From Candidatus Woesearchaeota archaeon (GTDB taxonomy: Archaea; Nanobdellota; Nanobdellia; Woesearchaeales; UBA12501), in contig JAUSFM010000015.1 of the NCBI GenBank assembly GCA_030651375.1, forward strand, positions 62,001 through 126,000: a stretch of 64,000 nucleotides of DNA, read 5' to 3'. Below, one piece after another: positions 6,980-16,177 of the stretch (positions are counted from its first letter, which is position 1; the number at the start of each line of letters is the position of its first letter). The notes under the pieces were generated by a model. That model was not told the DNA's origin. It saw only the letters and a list, made by a program, of their open reading frames with translations, and made no database searches. A program made the translations under genes and the position numbers.

Positions 6980-8281
6980 ATGGGAAAAATCAGCCCGGTC
7001 GCGGCGAAATACATAGTCACCGCTTCCATTGAAATTGACGGCGTTGTCGATCGCCCTGATGTTATCGGCGCAATTTTCGGCCAGACCGAAGGCCTGCTCG
7101 GCTCAGAACTTGAGCTGCGCGAGTTGCAGCGTTCCGGCAGAATCGGCAGAATCGAAGTTAACGTCGACACCAGAACAGGAAAGACCAAGGGAGAAATTAT
7201 CGTCCCGTCGTCGCTCGACAAGGCAGAAACGGCAATCATTGCAGCGGCCTTTGAAATTATTCAGCGCATCGGCCCATGCAATGCAAAACTCAGAGTCAAC
7301 AAGATCGAAGACGTGCGCGTTTCCAAGCGAACATTCGTCGTGGAGCGTGCCAAGGAACTTCTCAAAAACCTGATGGACAGCTCCATGCCTGACTCGCAAG
7401 AGCTGGCAGATGAAGTTGCACACAGCGTCCGCGTCATGGAAATCAGAGAATACGGCCACGACCGATTACCCGCAGGCCCCGGCATTGATGAGGTCGAAGA
7501 CATCATCGTTGTTGAAGGCCGCGCAGATGTTTTGACATTGCTGAAACACAACATCAAGAACGTCATTGCCATGAACGGCTCCGTTGTGCCACAAACAATT
7601 ATCGACCTCAGCAAGAAGAAAGAAGTCACCGTCTTTATGGACGGCGACCGCGGTGGACTGCTCAACATCAAAGAGCTGCTCCAAGTTGCGTCGATTGACT
7701 TCGTTACCAAAGCGCCGACCGGCAAGGAAGTGGAAGAACTCACCAAAAAGGAAATCCACCAATGCCTGCGCGCAAAAATTACTGCTGAACAGGCAACTGA
7801 AGAGCTTGCCAAGTTTGACGCCACCGGCGGCCGCGACAAGCTGCGCAGAAACCTGACTGATTCAACACCAGTGCGCGACTTGCGCCCCGGTGCAGGACCC
7901 GGTTCAGTTGCAAGTGCTGCAAGCTTCAAAGATCGGCCCCAACCAATGGGTGCAATGGCAGCGCCCAGACGGCAAGTCCGCATCTCGCCCGATGAAAAAG
8001 ACAAATTCAAAGGCATGCTGGACGACCTCGTGGGCACGCGCGGCGCGTACATTCTTGACACCAAGCTCAACATCCTCGGCAAAGTGCCGATGACTGAGCT
8101 GGTCACCACGGTCAAGGCCATGGGCAGCGGTGTCTATGCGCTTGTATTTGACGGCAGCATTGAGAAAGACCTTGTTGACGTTGCCGAGAAATCAAATATC
8201 CAACATCTTATCGGTTCAAACACGCATGTCAACCCTATGCAGACGCGCGTGAACTTGATTACTGAAGAAACGCTGGCATAA
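6980..8281 (+). CDS. dnaG: archaeal DnaG-like primase / exosome subunit
   Basis: 433 residues, close to the archaeal DnaG length. The Toprim domain carries EDIIVVEGRADV at about 172-183 and VTVFMDGDRGG at about 214-224, the metal-binding acidic residues. The N-terminal helical domain (about 1-165) and the C-terminal part (about 345-433) match archaeal DnaG, which lacks the bacterial zinc domain and also associates with the exosome. The ATG follows a GGAGG ribosome site and an unusually long leader. The Pro/Ala/Gly-rich linker at about 295-335 looks flexible. Confidence 0.94.
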   Translation: MGKISPVAAKYIVTASIEIDGVVDRPDVIGAIFGQTEGLLGSELELRELQRSGRIGRIEVNVDTRTGKTKGEIIVPSSLDKAETAIIAAAFEIIQRIGPCNAKLRVNKIEDVRVSKRTFVVERAKELLKNLMDSSMPDSQELADEVAHSVRVMEIREYGHDRLPAGPGIDEVEDIIVVEGRADVLTLLKHNIKNVIAMNGSVVPQTIIDLSKKKEVTVFMDGDRGGLLNIKELLQVASIDFVTKAPTGKEVEELTKKEIHQCLRAKITAEQATEELAKFDATGGRDKLRRNLTDSTPVRDLRPGAGPGSVASAASFKDRPQPMGAMAAPRRQVRISPDEKDKFKGMLDDLVGTRGAYILDTKLNILGKVPMTELVTTVKAMGSGVYALVFDGSIEKDLVDVAEKSNIQHLIGSNTHVNPMQTRVNLITEETLA

Positions 8282-8318
8282 CTTTTATTTTTTATCTTTT
8301 ACTTTTTTTATTCTCTTT

Positions 8319-8861
8319 TTATTTTCCTTTTTTTGTTTTTGCCGTCGTATCCACTACCACCAGCGTATGCTTTCGCTCATAGGCCTCCTGCAGGCAAATC
8401 TCCATAATCTCACATTCCATATTCTCTTCAATCTTATTTTTCGGGTATTGTTTCTTCTTCAGCCGGCGGTAGAGTTCCTCAAGGTCACAGCGGGTGACCA
8501 AACAAATATCAACAAATCGGGGTGAGAGATAGTGCGACAGGTGGCTGTCGATGACGATTTTTTCCTTGTTTTTTCTTTTTTCCTTGACGATTTTTTCAAG
8601 CACACTGGTGAATTTGTCTTCGTCAACAATCCAGCACTTGTTTTTTGTGTCATATCGTTCGCGTAATGTGTATTTTTTTATTAGTGCGTTGACGTCCAAT
8701 CGGTTGAATCCATATTTCTGTGCAACTTCCTTTGCAAGCGTTGTTTTTCCGGTTGACGGCGTGCCCGTGACAATAATGACGTGCGCTTTTCGTATCTTTG
8801 GCGCAATTTCAGAAAGTGAACTGATAGTTGGAATCTTAAACAATCGGCACACCCTGATCAT
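8319..8861 (-). CDS. adenylate kinase 6 / Fap7-family nucleotide kinase
   Basis: 180 residues. The P-loop GTPSTGKTTLA lies at about 32-42, followed by the family's short nucleoside-binding segment and HLSHYLSPRFVDICLVTRCD (about 105-124), typical of AK6/Fap7, an atypical adenylate kinase/ATPase used in small-subunit pre-rRNA cleavage. About 27 extra residues precede the normal beginning of the family. There is no closer ATG, so translation may start at the ATG at 8861, the GTG at 8852 or the TTG at 8843; the first overlaps the end of the upstream lipoprotein gene by 26 bases. The C-terminus is Lys-rich. Role with Dim2, RIO1 and ABCE1 is inferred from family knowledge. Confidence 0.88.
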   Translation of the reverse strand: MIRVCRLFKIPTISSLSEIAPKIRKAHVIIVTGTPSTGKTTLAKEVAQKYGFNRLDVNALIKKYTLRERYDTKNKCWIVDEDKFTSVLEKIVKEKRKNKEKIVIDSHLSHYLSPRFVDICLVTRCDLEELYRRLKKKQYPKNKIEENMECEIMEICLQEAYERKHTLVVVDTTAKTKKGK

Positions 8862-9207
8862 CTACTGCCTGTCCCTTTTTTTCAGCAAGGCATTTTTGTA
8901 AAACGCCGGTGTACGGCGCTTCGTTGCTCCACTGGCAACTTCCTTCTACGCAACCACAGGGTACATCGTTGTAACATTCGTATCCAGCCTTGTATTCACA
9001 TGTTGAAAAGACTGGTTCCTGTTTTTGAGACTGGCAGATTGTTCCACTGCATCCTGTTCGAACACAGTCATTGTTGGTTGTGCAGGTGTTTTGTGCAGGT
9101 GGAGAATCAGATGGTGTAGGCGTCGTGAGTTGAGGGCTGGCAGGCGGTGCTTTGCTGCATCCAACTACTAACAGCATCACCCAGAACGCGATGATTATTT
9201 TTATCAT
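8836..9207 (-). CDS. Cys-rich lipoprotein (eight-cysteine-cluster type)
   Basis: 123 residues from the ATG at 9207; a longer open frame upstream adds a non-hydrophobic segment and is disfavoured. The protein starts with a lipoprotein signal ending LLVVGC, followed by a Pro/Thr/Ser-rich linker and a compact domain with nine cysteines from NTCTTNNDC to GSCQW. The CxxxxxC...CxxxxC spacing recalls the eight-cysteine-cluster domain found in archaeal surface proteins; the cysteines probably form disulfides outside the cell. Its 3' end overlaps the possible start of the kinase gene. Ligand unknown. Confidence 0.8.
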   Translation of the reverse strand: MIKIIIAFWVMLLVVGCSKAPPASPQLTTPTPSDSPPAQNTCTTNNDCVRTGCSGTICQSQKQEPVFSTCEYKAGYECYNDVPCGCVEGSCQWSNEAPYTGVLQKCLAEKKGQAVDDQGVPIV

Positions 9208-9300
9208 ACCTTGTTTACTGTTTTTTGTTTTTTTTAAAGTTTCGCTTTCCGGTGCTCTTTTCCACAAATTTTATAAAACAACTTCAGCATATACCGAACT

Positions 9301-9903
9301 ATGGCACAGGACATGCTCTCAAATCTCGAACAAACAGAAACCGGCCTCAAAGATTTTGCGCGTTGGTTCAAGCCCTCTCTTCTGCCGGGTGAAAAAATTG
9401 AGTCCACCTTTGACCTCGGCTTCTGGCGGTTTGATGTCTATACCATCTTCGCAACCAACCAGCGCCTGATTGTGGTCAAGCGGTTTCCGAAAAGTCTTAT
9501 GGAAGTCCATTACGAACAAATTGAGCTGCTTGAATACTATACTGACATTGAATGGATTAAAGGCCTCTACGCATTTTTTGGATTTATGCTGACGTTCATG
9601 TTCTGGTTCAACCGCTCGGCAATTATGCAGGGCCTCTACGACTTGGTCGGTTCCATTCAAAAACTCTCCAGCGCTGTCACGATTGGCGGCATTCCTGCAG
9701 GCGAGTGGCTTATTTTCCTTGGGATGCTCTGTGTGTCGTTTTACTTCATTGGCTTGTTTGTGCTTTCTCTATTCGGCCAGCTGCGCATTCTTTTGCTGGA
9801 GCAGGCGCCGTTTGATATCACCACGGAATTGACGCCACAGATTCAGCAGCTCATTATGCTCGTTGACCAGAAAAAAGCCGAGCTGGCAAAGAAAAAGCCA
9901 TAA
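9301..9903 (+). CDS. membrane protein with bacterial-PH-like domain
   Basis: 200 residues. The N-terminal part (about 30-85: LLPGEKIESTF, FATNQRLIVVKR, YEQIELLEYY) has the strand pattern and the NQRLIVV signature of bacterial PH (YdbS/YdbT-like) domains. Two membrane segments follow (about 88-103 and 138-163), and then a cytoplasmic helical tail rich in Lys. The function of such proteins in archaea is not established. The gene is 4 bases upstream of trmI, so the two are probably co-transcribed. Confidence 0.75.
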   Translation: MAQDMLSNLEQTETGLKDFARWFKPSLLPGEKIESTFDLGFWRFDVYTIFATNQRLIVVKRFPKSLMEVHYEQIELLEYYTDIEWIKGLYAFFGFMLTFMFWFNRSAIMQGLYDLVGSIQKLSSAVTIGGIPAGEWLIFLGMLCVSFYFIGLFVLSLFGQLRILLLEQAPFDITTELTPQIQQLIMLVDQKKAELAKKKP

Positions 9904-9907
9904 CACC

Positions 9908-10648
9908 ATGAAAACCGTTGCGCGCATTCTTCTTGCAGATGGGAAAAAACAATACGTCCCGAGCATCACGCAGGATTACCACTGCTCTGATGGCGTGATA
10001 AAAAAAGCAGACCTTGCCAAAAAAAGCGGCGAGGTATCAACCAATAAAGGTGTGTGCTTTTCGCTGTTCGAGCCTTTTTTTATTGACAAATACGAAAAAC
10101 TAACGCGACACGCACAAATCATGACGCTGAAAGATATCGGCGCGATTCTGGCACATGCAGGCATTACGAAAAACAGTGTGGTGCTCGATGCCGGCTCCGG
10201 CTCGGGCGCAGTTGCCTGCGCCCTAGCGATGCACGCGAAAAAGGTTGTGACGTTTGATATTGATGATCGCAGTCTTGAGGCGACCAAGACCAATGTTGCA
10301 TTTCTCAGCCTGAAAAATGTGGCGGTGAAAAAAGGCAACATCTACACCGTCGACGACATCAAAAATTCAGGTGCAGGAAATTTCGATGTTTTTGTGCTTG
10401 ACGTGCCGCAGCCGTGGGACGCGCTCCTAACGGCGCAGGCCATGCTCAAACCGGGTGGCTTTCTTGTTTCCTATTCTCCCCAAACAACCCAAGTGCATGC
10501 GATGGTCGTTGCAGCAAAAAAAATGGGATTTATTCATGTGCAAACAATTGAAATAATCCAGCGCAGCTGGCAGGTGGATGAACAGCGTTGCCGGCCTGAT
10601 TTTCAATCGTTGGGGCATACGGGATTCTTGAGCTTTCTGAGGCGGTGA
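9908..10648 (+). CDS. trmI: tRNA (adenine-N1)-methyltransferase TrmI
   Basis: 246 residues from the ATG at 9908, four bases after the upstream stop; a longer in-frame opening overlaps the upstream gene and has no support. The SAM-binding motif VLDAGSGSGAVACAL lies at about 93-107, with VVTFDIDDRSLEA as motif II and VFVLDVPQPWDAL as motif IV (DxPxPW), the hallmark of the TrmI/Trm61 family. Archaeal TrmI methylates A57 and A58 in the T loop. The N-terminal beta domain (about 1-60) fits as well. Confidence 0.92.
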   Translation: MKTVARILLADGKKQYVPSITQDYHCSDGVIKKADLAKKSGEVSTNKGVCFSLFEPFFIDKYEKLTRHAQIMTLKDIGAILAHAGITKNSVVLDAGSGSGAVACALAMHAKKVVTFDIDDRSLEATKTNVAFLSLKNVAVKKGNIYTVDDIKNSGAGNFDVFVLDVPQPWDALLTAQAMLKPGGFLVSYSPQTTQVHAMVVAAKKMGFIHVQTIEIIQRSWQVDEQRCRPDFQSLGHTGFLSFLRR

Positions 10649-10729
10649 TTTTTCACCAGTTTCCCCTGAACTGAAACTGCGTCACTTAGGCAGACACCAA
10701 CCGTAAAAGATTTCTCGTCGAAATATATC

Positions 10730-11335
10730 TTATCGTGCATGCATCAACGACTCTTTTATTATCCCCACTGATGAATACAGCACCAGCCCGGCTATCCCTA
10801 AACCAACTATTATGTCTGGCCACATAGAATTGAAGTAACCAACAAGGATACCTGCTATCATAACGCCTATGTTTTGATAGGCATCATTTCTTGAGCAAAT
10901 CCAAGCAGAGTTTATATTTATGCTTTTGTCTTTGTGTTTTGTCAGTAAGATGGAACAGGTAGTGTTTGCAATGAGTGCCAAGATAGCAATAATGGAAATT
11001 GTCTGTGCCGTTGGAATAATAGGGTGAGTTATTTTATGGAAAGCTTCCCAAAAGACATACAACCCAAAGAGAAGCATTATGGCCCCTTTTACCACCGAAG
11101 CTTTAGCCTGAATTTTATGGTTTTTAGAAAGAACAAACAAGCTTATTCCATAGACAAATGCATCTCCGAACATATCAAAAGAATCTGCTAGTAACGCGCT
11201 GGAATTGGCAATTAGTCCACTTATCAATTCTATCAGGAACATTCCTGCATTGATGAAAAATACGATGTAGAGTACCAGTTTCAATTTTTTAATTACTTCT
11301 TTTGAAAGATACGCATCTGTTTTACAGCAATCCAT
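10730..11335 (-). CDS. cation diffusion facilitator-type transporter
   Basis: 201 residues with about six membrane helices. NSSALLADSFDMFGDAF in helix II and SRNDAYQNIGVMIAGI in helix V correspond to the paired metal-site motifs of CDF (cation efflux) proteins; the N-terminal CC (MDCC) may also bind metal. The usual cytoplasmic C-terminal domain is absent, so this is a short form. It is the last gene of the copper operon, 6 bases after copA. The exported metal is not evident; operon context suggests copper or another thiophilic metal. Confidence 0.82.
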   Translation of the reverse strand: MDCCKTDAYLSKEVIKKLKLVLYIVFFINAGMFLIELISGLIANSSALLADSFDMFGDAFVYGISLFVLSKNHKIQAKASVVKGAIMLLFGLYVFWEAFHKITHPIIPTAQTISIIAILALIANTTCSILLTKHKDKSININSAWICSRNDAYQNIGVMIAGILVGYFNSMWPDIIVGLGIAGLVLYSSVGIIKESLMHAR

Positions 11336-11341
11336 AATCAG

Positions 11342-13516
11342 TCAACTCTTCATCTTCCTCTTAATTCTCAAGCTATTTCCCACAACACTAATGCTTGAAA
11401 GCGCCATCGCCCCTGCCGCGATCATCGGATTGAGCAGGCCAAATGCAGCGAGCGGGACTGCCGCAACATTGTAAAAGAACGCCCAAAACAAATTCTGTTG
11501 TATCGTCTTAAACGTCAGTTTTGATAATTGAAGCGCTTCAACGACTTTCAGCGGGCTGCCTTTGACCAGCACGATGTTGCCTGCTTCAATCGCAATGTCT
11601 GTTCCAGTGCCAACAGCGATGCCCAAGTCTGCCTGTACCAATGCAGGAGCGTCATTAATTCCATCACCCACAAATGCAACTTTGCCACCTTTTTGCTGTA
11701 TCATTTTTACTTTTTCTGCTTTCTCATTTGGCAAGACCTCTGCAAATACTTTGTCAACACCCACCTCGTGCGCTATGGCGTCTGCGGTGCGTTGGTTATC
11801 CCCTGTTATCATGACCGTGCCAATGCCTGCTTTGCGGAGTTTTCCGATCGCCTCAACGGCGTCTGCTTTCAGCGTATCAGCAATCGCAATTAACCCGAGT
11901 ACTTTTTTGCCCTGTACAACCACCACAGTTGTTTTGGCTTCCCGTTCAAGCTGTTCCAATTGCTGCGCCCATTGAGCCGTATTGATTTTGTATTCCCTCA
12001 TCAGCCGCATGCTTCCTACCAAAAGAACTTCTTTTCCAAGTTTTCCTTTTACGCCGCGGCCTTCGCAGTTCTGAAATCCCGTAACATTTTTCAGCTTCAG
12101 TTTTTTCTCGTGCGCCGCGTTCACGACTGCTTTTGCCAGCGGGTGTTCTGAAAACTGTTCAATGCTTGCGCCAAAAGCGAGAATGTTGTCCTGTTTCATT
12201 TTCTTATCACATACTACCACATCAGTGACCTTTGGCTTTCCTTCAGTTAATGTGCCAGTTTTGTCAAACATCACAACGTCAATATGTTTTCCTTTTTCTA
12301 ATGCTTCGCCGTTTTTAATCAAGATGCCCCGCTTTGCGCCAAGACCAGTGCCAACCATAATCGCCGTCGGTGTTGCCAGTCCCAGCGAGCATGGGCAGGC
12401 AATCACCAGTACAGCAACCGCAGGGATAATACTTTTCGTGATATCTCCCGTGACAAAATACCATCCGATCGCGGTCAGAACCGCAATGGCAAGCACGATC
12501 GGCACGAAAATGCCTGCAACCTTGTCAACGACTTTTTGGATGGGCGCTTTTTTGACCTGTGCTTCTGCGACCATTTTCACAATCTGCGCCAGTGCTGTTT
12601 CAGAACCCACTTTGGTTGCCTTCATGTAAAATGCACCGCTGACATTGATCGTTGCGCCAAATACGTCGTCATCCTGTTTTTTGTTCACCGGCATGCTTTC
12701 TCCGGTGAGCATGGATTCATCAACGCTGCTGATTCCTTTGGTGACCTTTCCGTCAACGGGAATTTTTTCGCCGGGTTTGACCAGCAGAATATCTCCTGTT
12801 TTCACTTGTTCAACCGGAATATCTTCTTCTTCTCCGTTACGAATTACCCGCGCGGTTTTTGCGCCGAGTTGGAGCAGTTTTTCGATCGCTTCGCTTGCCT
12901 GTCCCCTGCTTTTTGCTTCGAAGTATCTCCCCAAAAGAATCAACGCCGTGATAATCGCGCCTGTTTCAAAATACAGGTCCATCAATCCAACGCTCATCGC
13001 CCAGATGCTGTAGCCAAGCGCAGCCAGTGTTCCGAGAGAAATGAGCGTGTCCATATTTGCTGAAAAACTGCGTAGCTGGCGTACCATGCCCACGTGAAAT
13101 TCCCAGCCAAGGCCGAGAATGACAATCATGCCAAGCACTGCCTGAACCCACACACTCACGTTATATCCTAAAAAGTCCCACGGGGTTTCAACTCCAAACA
13201 TCGCCGGAATTGCCGCTGCTGCGCCGAAACAGAGCGCGATAAACGCCTTCTTTTTTGTTGTGGCAAGTTCTTTGCGCGCCTCGTGCTTGTGCTGGCTTGC
13301 TGATGCTTCGGTCAAAACCTTATATCCATTTTTGATGATTGCTTCGTGGAGTGTTTTTTCAGAAACTCGTGTTTCATCAAAATCAACCGATGCAGAATAG
13401 GTCGCGAAATTGACGGTTGCGTTGGCCACGCCGGGAATTTTTTTTAGGCTTCGTTCATTGCGCACAGAACAACTTGCACAGTGCATGCCGCCGATGCTAA
13501 AGGTGATTGTTTTCAT
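11342..13516 (-). CDS. copA: copper-exporting P1B-type ATPase
   Basis: 724 residues. One N-terminal HMA domain (GGMHCASC at about 9-16), membrane helices, TGES actuator motif ([10 protein letters not shown], about 268-277), the transmembrane metal site [12 protein letters not shown] (CPC, about 370-381), phosphorylation site [11 protein letters not shown] (about 418-428), SEHPLAKA and the hinge [11 protein letters not shown] (about 640-650). All catalytic motifs are intact and the CPC motif indicates Cu(I). The start overlaps the copZ stop by 4 bases (ATGA), indicating translational coupling within the operon. Confidence 0.96.
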   Translation of the reverse strand: MKTITFSIGGMHCASCSVRNERSLKKIPGVANATVNFATYSASVDFDETRVSEKTLHEAIIKNGYKVLTEASASQHKHEARKELATTKKKAFIALCFGAAAAIPAMFGVETPWDFLGYNVSVWVQAVLGMIVILGLGWEFHVGMVRQLRSFSANMDTLISLGTLAALGYSIWAMSVGLMDLYFETGAIITALILLGRYFEAKSRGQASEAIEKLLQLGAKTARVIRNGEEEDIPVEQVKTGDILLVKPGEKIPVDGKVTKGISSVDESMLTGESMPVNKKQDDDVFGATINVSGAFYMKATKVGSETALAQIVKMVAEAQVKKAPIQKVVDKVAGIFVPIVLAIAVLTAIGWYFVTGDITKSIIPAVAVLVIACPCSLGLATPTAIMVGTGLGAKRGILIKNGEALEKGKHIDVVMFDKTGTLTEGKPKVTDVVVCDKKMKQDNILAFGASIEQFSEHPLAKAVVNAAHEKKLKLKNVTGFQNCEGRGVKGKLGKEVLLVGSMRLMREYKINTAQWAQQLEQLEREAKTTVVVVQGKKVLGLIAIADTLKADAVEAIGKLRKAGIGTVMITGDNQRTADAIAHEVGVDKVFAEVLPNEKAEKVKMIQQKGGKVAFVGDGINDAPALVQADLGIAVGTGTDIAIEAGNIVLVKGSPLKVVEALQLSKLTFKTIQQNLFWAFFYNVAAVPLAAFGLLNPMIAAGAMALSSISVVGNSLRIKRKMKS

Positions 13517-13716
13517 GCGACGGTGTAGTCTCCAAGGCTCTTGATTTCTTTTTTTAGTGCGTTCCAGTCAACTGGCTCTTCATACTCAATCGTCGCCGTT
13601 CCCTTCACAACATCAACAACACAACCGGTAACTCCTTTTGTTTCCTTGGCAACTTCTTCAATCATTGCTTTGCACGATGCGCAATGCATTCCTTTGACGG
13701 AGAGTACTTTTTTCAT
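13513..13716 (-). CDS. copZ: HMA-domain copper chaperone
   Basis: 67 residues, a single heavy-metal-associated domain with the metal-binding KGMHCASC at about 8-15. It is the size and fold of CopZ/Atx1, which hands Cu(I) to CopA. The gene abuts the upstream HMA-TauE gene without a gap and overlaps copA by 4 bases. Confidence 0.92.
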   Translation of the reverse strand: MKKVLSVKGMHCASCKAMIEEVAKETKGVTGCVVDVVKGTATIEYEEPVDWNALKKEIKSLGDYTVA

Positions 13717-15054
13717 TTAGACCACCATAAATGCGCCGTCAGTCATGCCCATGCTGCACGTGAATCTGAGCGTTCCTGCTGACTTCGGTGTGAAGGTAAT
13801 CACCGTCGTGTCCGCTCTTGAGAGTCGTTTCGTAATGCCTAAGGACGGAATCGTAATGACTGAGGCGCAACCCTGTGCCTTGCTTCCATCAATGCGCCAT
13901 TCAACCGGCACGCCTTTTTTGAGCGTGAACCGGTTTGGGTTGTAATCAATGCCGTTCACCGCCATATCAATAACCTGTTTTTCTCCGGTAGGAATAGTTG
14001 GAATATCGAGCGTTGGTGCGCCAACAGTGGCGCCGCTAATGGTTGCGCCGGTCAGTGCCCATCCGCTCGTCAAACTAACAACACCTGCAAAAAGGACGAT
14101 GACTGCCGCGGCTTTTTTGACATAGTGTTGCATATTTCCCTTTGCAACGCTGGTCAGTGCACCGACTGAAAGAAGCGCAGGAACTGTTCCCAGTGCAAAT
14201 GCGAACATGACGCCCGCGCCGAGGAACATGTTTCCTTGCGCAAGGACATACAGTTGTAATGCCTGGGTAAATCCACACGGGAAAAAGAATGTTGCTGCGC
14301 CAAATAAAAAGGGCCCGTGTTTTTTGTTTGCTTGTGCGTCATATAATCGGTGCGTGATAAAACTCGTGAAGGAGGGGATACGTACAAACAGCGGCACCTT
14401 GAGCATCTGCAGGCCGAGCATAATCATCACCACACTCACGACAATCATCAGGATGCCATTTGTTCTTGGCGATAAGGCAAACAACGAGCCGACCGCACCC
14501 AGCAATCCACCAAGGACGGTGTAGGAAACAACCCTTCCCAAATTAAAATAAATATGTGGCTTGAATTTCTGTGCCTTGGTCAGGTTCGGATGGGTTTCAT
14601 TGTACTGCGAGGCAACAGCCATCAGGAATGAGCCGGTAACCGCTATGCACGTTGAAACTGCTGCAACTAATCCAAGGACAAATGCCGCGCCGTAGCTTAC
14701 GGTGTCAGGCACGCCGATATTCGGCAAAAGCTGAAACCGTTTCAAAAGGAAATAGGCGCCAAGAACAATGATAAACACCGCGCCCCATTCAACATGGTTG
14801 CGCGTTATTTCGAAATACTCTTTTTTACTTCCTTTTTCCCCTTCTTCATGATGAGTAATACTATAACCCTGATCTTTGACTGCATTGTTTAACTGATTCA
14901 TACCTGGTTCGGTGGTGTAGGTGAGCTCTGCTTTGCCTGTTGCGTGGTTTACCTTGACTTTTTCAACGCCTGGAATTTCTTTCCATTTTCGTTCAATCAT
15001 TACTTCACAGCTTCCGCAATGCATACCTTTGATGCACACATTCATTTTTTTCAT
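13717..15054 (-). CDS. HMA - TauE/SafE-like membrane - cupredoxin fusion protein
   Basis: 445 residues in three parts. An N-terminal HMA domain (KGMHCGSC, about 9-16), a membrane domain of about seven helices (about 85-335) of the TauE/SafE or UreH-DsbD type with AVSTCIAVTGSF and FFFPCGFTQALQLY Cys motifs, and a C-terminal cupredoxin-like domain (about 355-445) ending in TLRFTCSMGMTDGAFMVV, whose Cys and Met residues resemble copper ligands. It likely collects copper or delivers reductant across the membrane. Start ATG is 7 bases after the stop of the small membrane gene. Confidence 0.88.
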   Translation of the reverse strand: MKKMNVCIKGMHCGSCEVMIERKWKEIPGVEKVKVNHATGKAELTYTTEPGMNQLNNAVKDQGYSITHHEEGEKGSKKEYFEITRNHVEWGAVFIIVLGAYFLLKRFQLLPNIGVPDTVSYGAAFVLGLVAAVSTCIAVTGSFLMAVASQYNETHPNLTKAQKFKPHIYFNLGRVVSYTVLGGLLGAVGSLFALSPRTNGILMIVVSVVMIMLGLQMLKVPLFVRIPSFTSFITHRLYDAQANKKHGPFLFGAATFFFPCGFTQALQLYVLAQGNMFLGAGVMFAFALGTVPALLSVGALTSVAKGNMQHYVKKAAAVIVLFAGVVSLTSGWALTGATISGATVGAPTLDIPTIPTGEKQVIDMAVNGIDYNPNRFTLKKGVPVEWRIDGSKAQGCASVITIPSLGITKRLSRADTTVITFTPKSAGTLRFTCSMGMTDGAFMVV

Positions 15055-15061
15055 AGCACAC

Positions 15062-15217
15062 CTACCTCTTTTCCATCTGTTTCCACATCTTCATAATCCA
15101 CATGAACACGAGTACAACAAGTCCGACAAGGAGCAGCGTGTACAGGAGCATAAAAAACCAGCCGAAGCCGGCACCATAACCACTCATCATCCCACAACCC
15201 AATCCATCATACACCAT
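15062..15217 (-). CDS. small membrane protein, first gene of the copper operon
   Basis: 51 residues. A Gly/Tyr-rich start (GLGCGMMSGYGAGFGWFF) runs into one membrane helix (LLYTLLLVGLVVLVFMW) and a short Met/Lys tail. A GGGAGG ribosome site precedes the ATG and a TATTTAAAG box A lies further upstream, beside a 16-base palindrome. It resembles SHOCT-neighbouring small membrane proteins often found with copper genes. The Met and Cys residues near the membrane could bind Cu(I); this is inference. Confidence 0.82.
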   Translation of the reverse strand: MVYDGLGCGMMSGYGAGFGWFFMLLYTLLLVGLVVLVFMWIMKMWKQMEKR

Positions 15218-15254
15218 GGTCTCGCCTCCCACTAAGAACGATGGTAGATGTAAC

Positions 15255-15285
15255 CCTTTAAATACCTTATTGAAACTAGTTTCAA
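15255..15285 (-). promoter_or_regulatory. copper operon promoter with 16-bp palindromic operator
   Basis: TTGAAACTAGTTTCAA at 15270-15285 is a perfect palindrome. On the minus strand it lies directly before the box A (TATTTAAAG, about 15257-15265) of the operon that begins at 15217, and just past the stop of the winged-helix gene at 15292. The position beside BRE/TATA suits a dimeric regulator, most simply the neighbouring winged-helix protein. Confidence 0.7.
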
Positions 15286-15291
15286 AAGAGA

Positions 15292-15780
15292 CTATTTGAG
15301 AAAAATAACATTGGACATGCCGCGGCGCTTGCGCTCAACAAGGCCGTACTGTTCGAGCTTGTCCACCAAGCGTGTTGCCTGCACTTTAGTAAACTTCAGG
15401 TGCTCGGCAAGCACCGTCTGGTACATTCCCTCTTTATGGTCTTTGATGAGCAAAAACGCCTTTTTCTCTTCTTCATTCAGCTTGTGTATATCATACTCTT
15501 TCTGCTGGATAACCCGCTCACTTTTTGAAAACGCCAAGAACAGGCCGATGCCACCGACAACAGCGATGAGGATGCATGTAGCGAGAGGAATCCACAACAG
15601 GCCTTTGCCTTGAATATACGGACATCCTTGTTCACTGCACGTGCTTCCTTCTGCAGTGCCGCACGTTGCAACACACGCTTCAGTGAGGTGCTTGTCAAAC
15701 GAGCGGATGAAAAAAATGAGCGACGCAAGAACGATGACGCTGATGACTGCAAGCATGATTCCGAGCTGTTTTGATTTCAT
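15292..15780 (-). CDS. membrane-anchored winged-helix regulator, probable metal sensor
   Basis: 162 residues. Two membrane helices (about 7-25 and 64-86) bracket an outside loop with four cysteines (ACVATCGTAEGSTCSEQGC). The C-terminal part (about 100-162) is a MarR/IclR-type winged helix: EEEKKAFLLIKDHKEGMYQTVLAEHLKFTKVQATRLVDKLEQYGLVERKRRG in essence, basic at its end. It lies directly upstream of the copper operon, on the same strand, next to a perfect palindrome. A cysteine loop outside and a DNA-binding domain inside suggest direct sensing of copper or redox state. Metal specificity is inferred from context only. Confidence 0.83.
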   Translation of the reverse strand: MKSKQLGIMLAVISVIVLASLIFFIRSFDKHLTEACVATCGTAEGSTCSEQGCPYIQGKGLLWIPLATCILIAVVGGIGLFLAFSKSERVIQQKEYDIHKLNEEEKKAFLLIKDHKEGMYQTVLAEHLKFTKVQATRLVDKLEQYGLVERKRRGMSNVIFLK

Positions 15781-15815
15781 ACGCTCAAGAAGAAAAAGGA
15801 GGTATAAAAGACTTT

Positions 15816-16172
15816 CTACCCATACCTCATTTTGGCCGTTCGCTGTTCTAAATCAAAATCTCTTAACAGTATCGTTTTTTCTTCAGCACCTTCAGCTACC
15901 TCTAACGGCATTTTGCTTATGACTGTCTGGGATCCTACCAACGCTGTAATTCCAAGGGCGGTCATTCCTGTATTTCTCGTCAAGATTCCTTCGACAATTC
16001 CATACACCGCACCAACTGCACAAAAAGTATATGCCCCTGTAGTCACGAATGCAAAAATTGTTGTTGCAGGATCTCGGTATACACATTCGCCTATTCCCAC
16101 TCTCCCCCTTTGTTGGCTTCTTTTGAGATACTCTAACTGTGGAACTGCCCATCTTTTAATCTCTTCATACAT
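15816..16172 (-). CDS. unknown small membrane protein
   Basis: 118 residues from the ATG at 16172. A GTG at 16181 overlaps the ABCE1 stop (GTGA) and could give coupled translation, adding three residues. The N-terminus is charged, then come two hydrophobic segments (about 38-62 and 66-82, Gly/Ala/Thr-rich), then an acidic to basic tail. No family recognised. It is probably co-transcribed with ABCE1. Confidence 0.65.
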   Translation of the reverse strand: MYEEIKRWAVPQLEYLKRSQQRGRVGIGECVYRDPATTIFAFVTTGAYTFCAVGAVYGIVEGILTRNTGMTALGITALVGSQTVISKMPLEVAEGAEEKTILLRDFDLEQRTAKMRYG

Positions 16173-16177
16173 TTTAA

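Noticed and set aside
7261-8121. 286-codon open frame on the minus strand
   Set aside because: Entirely antisense to dnaG, Ser/Arg-rich low-complexity product without domains.
12162-13063. Long plus-strand open frames across copA
   Set aside because: Antisense shadows of a gene with all P-type ATPase motifs.
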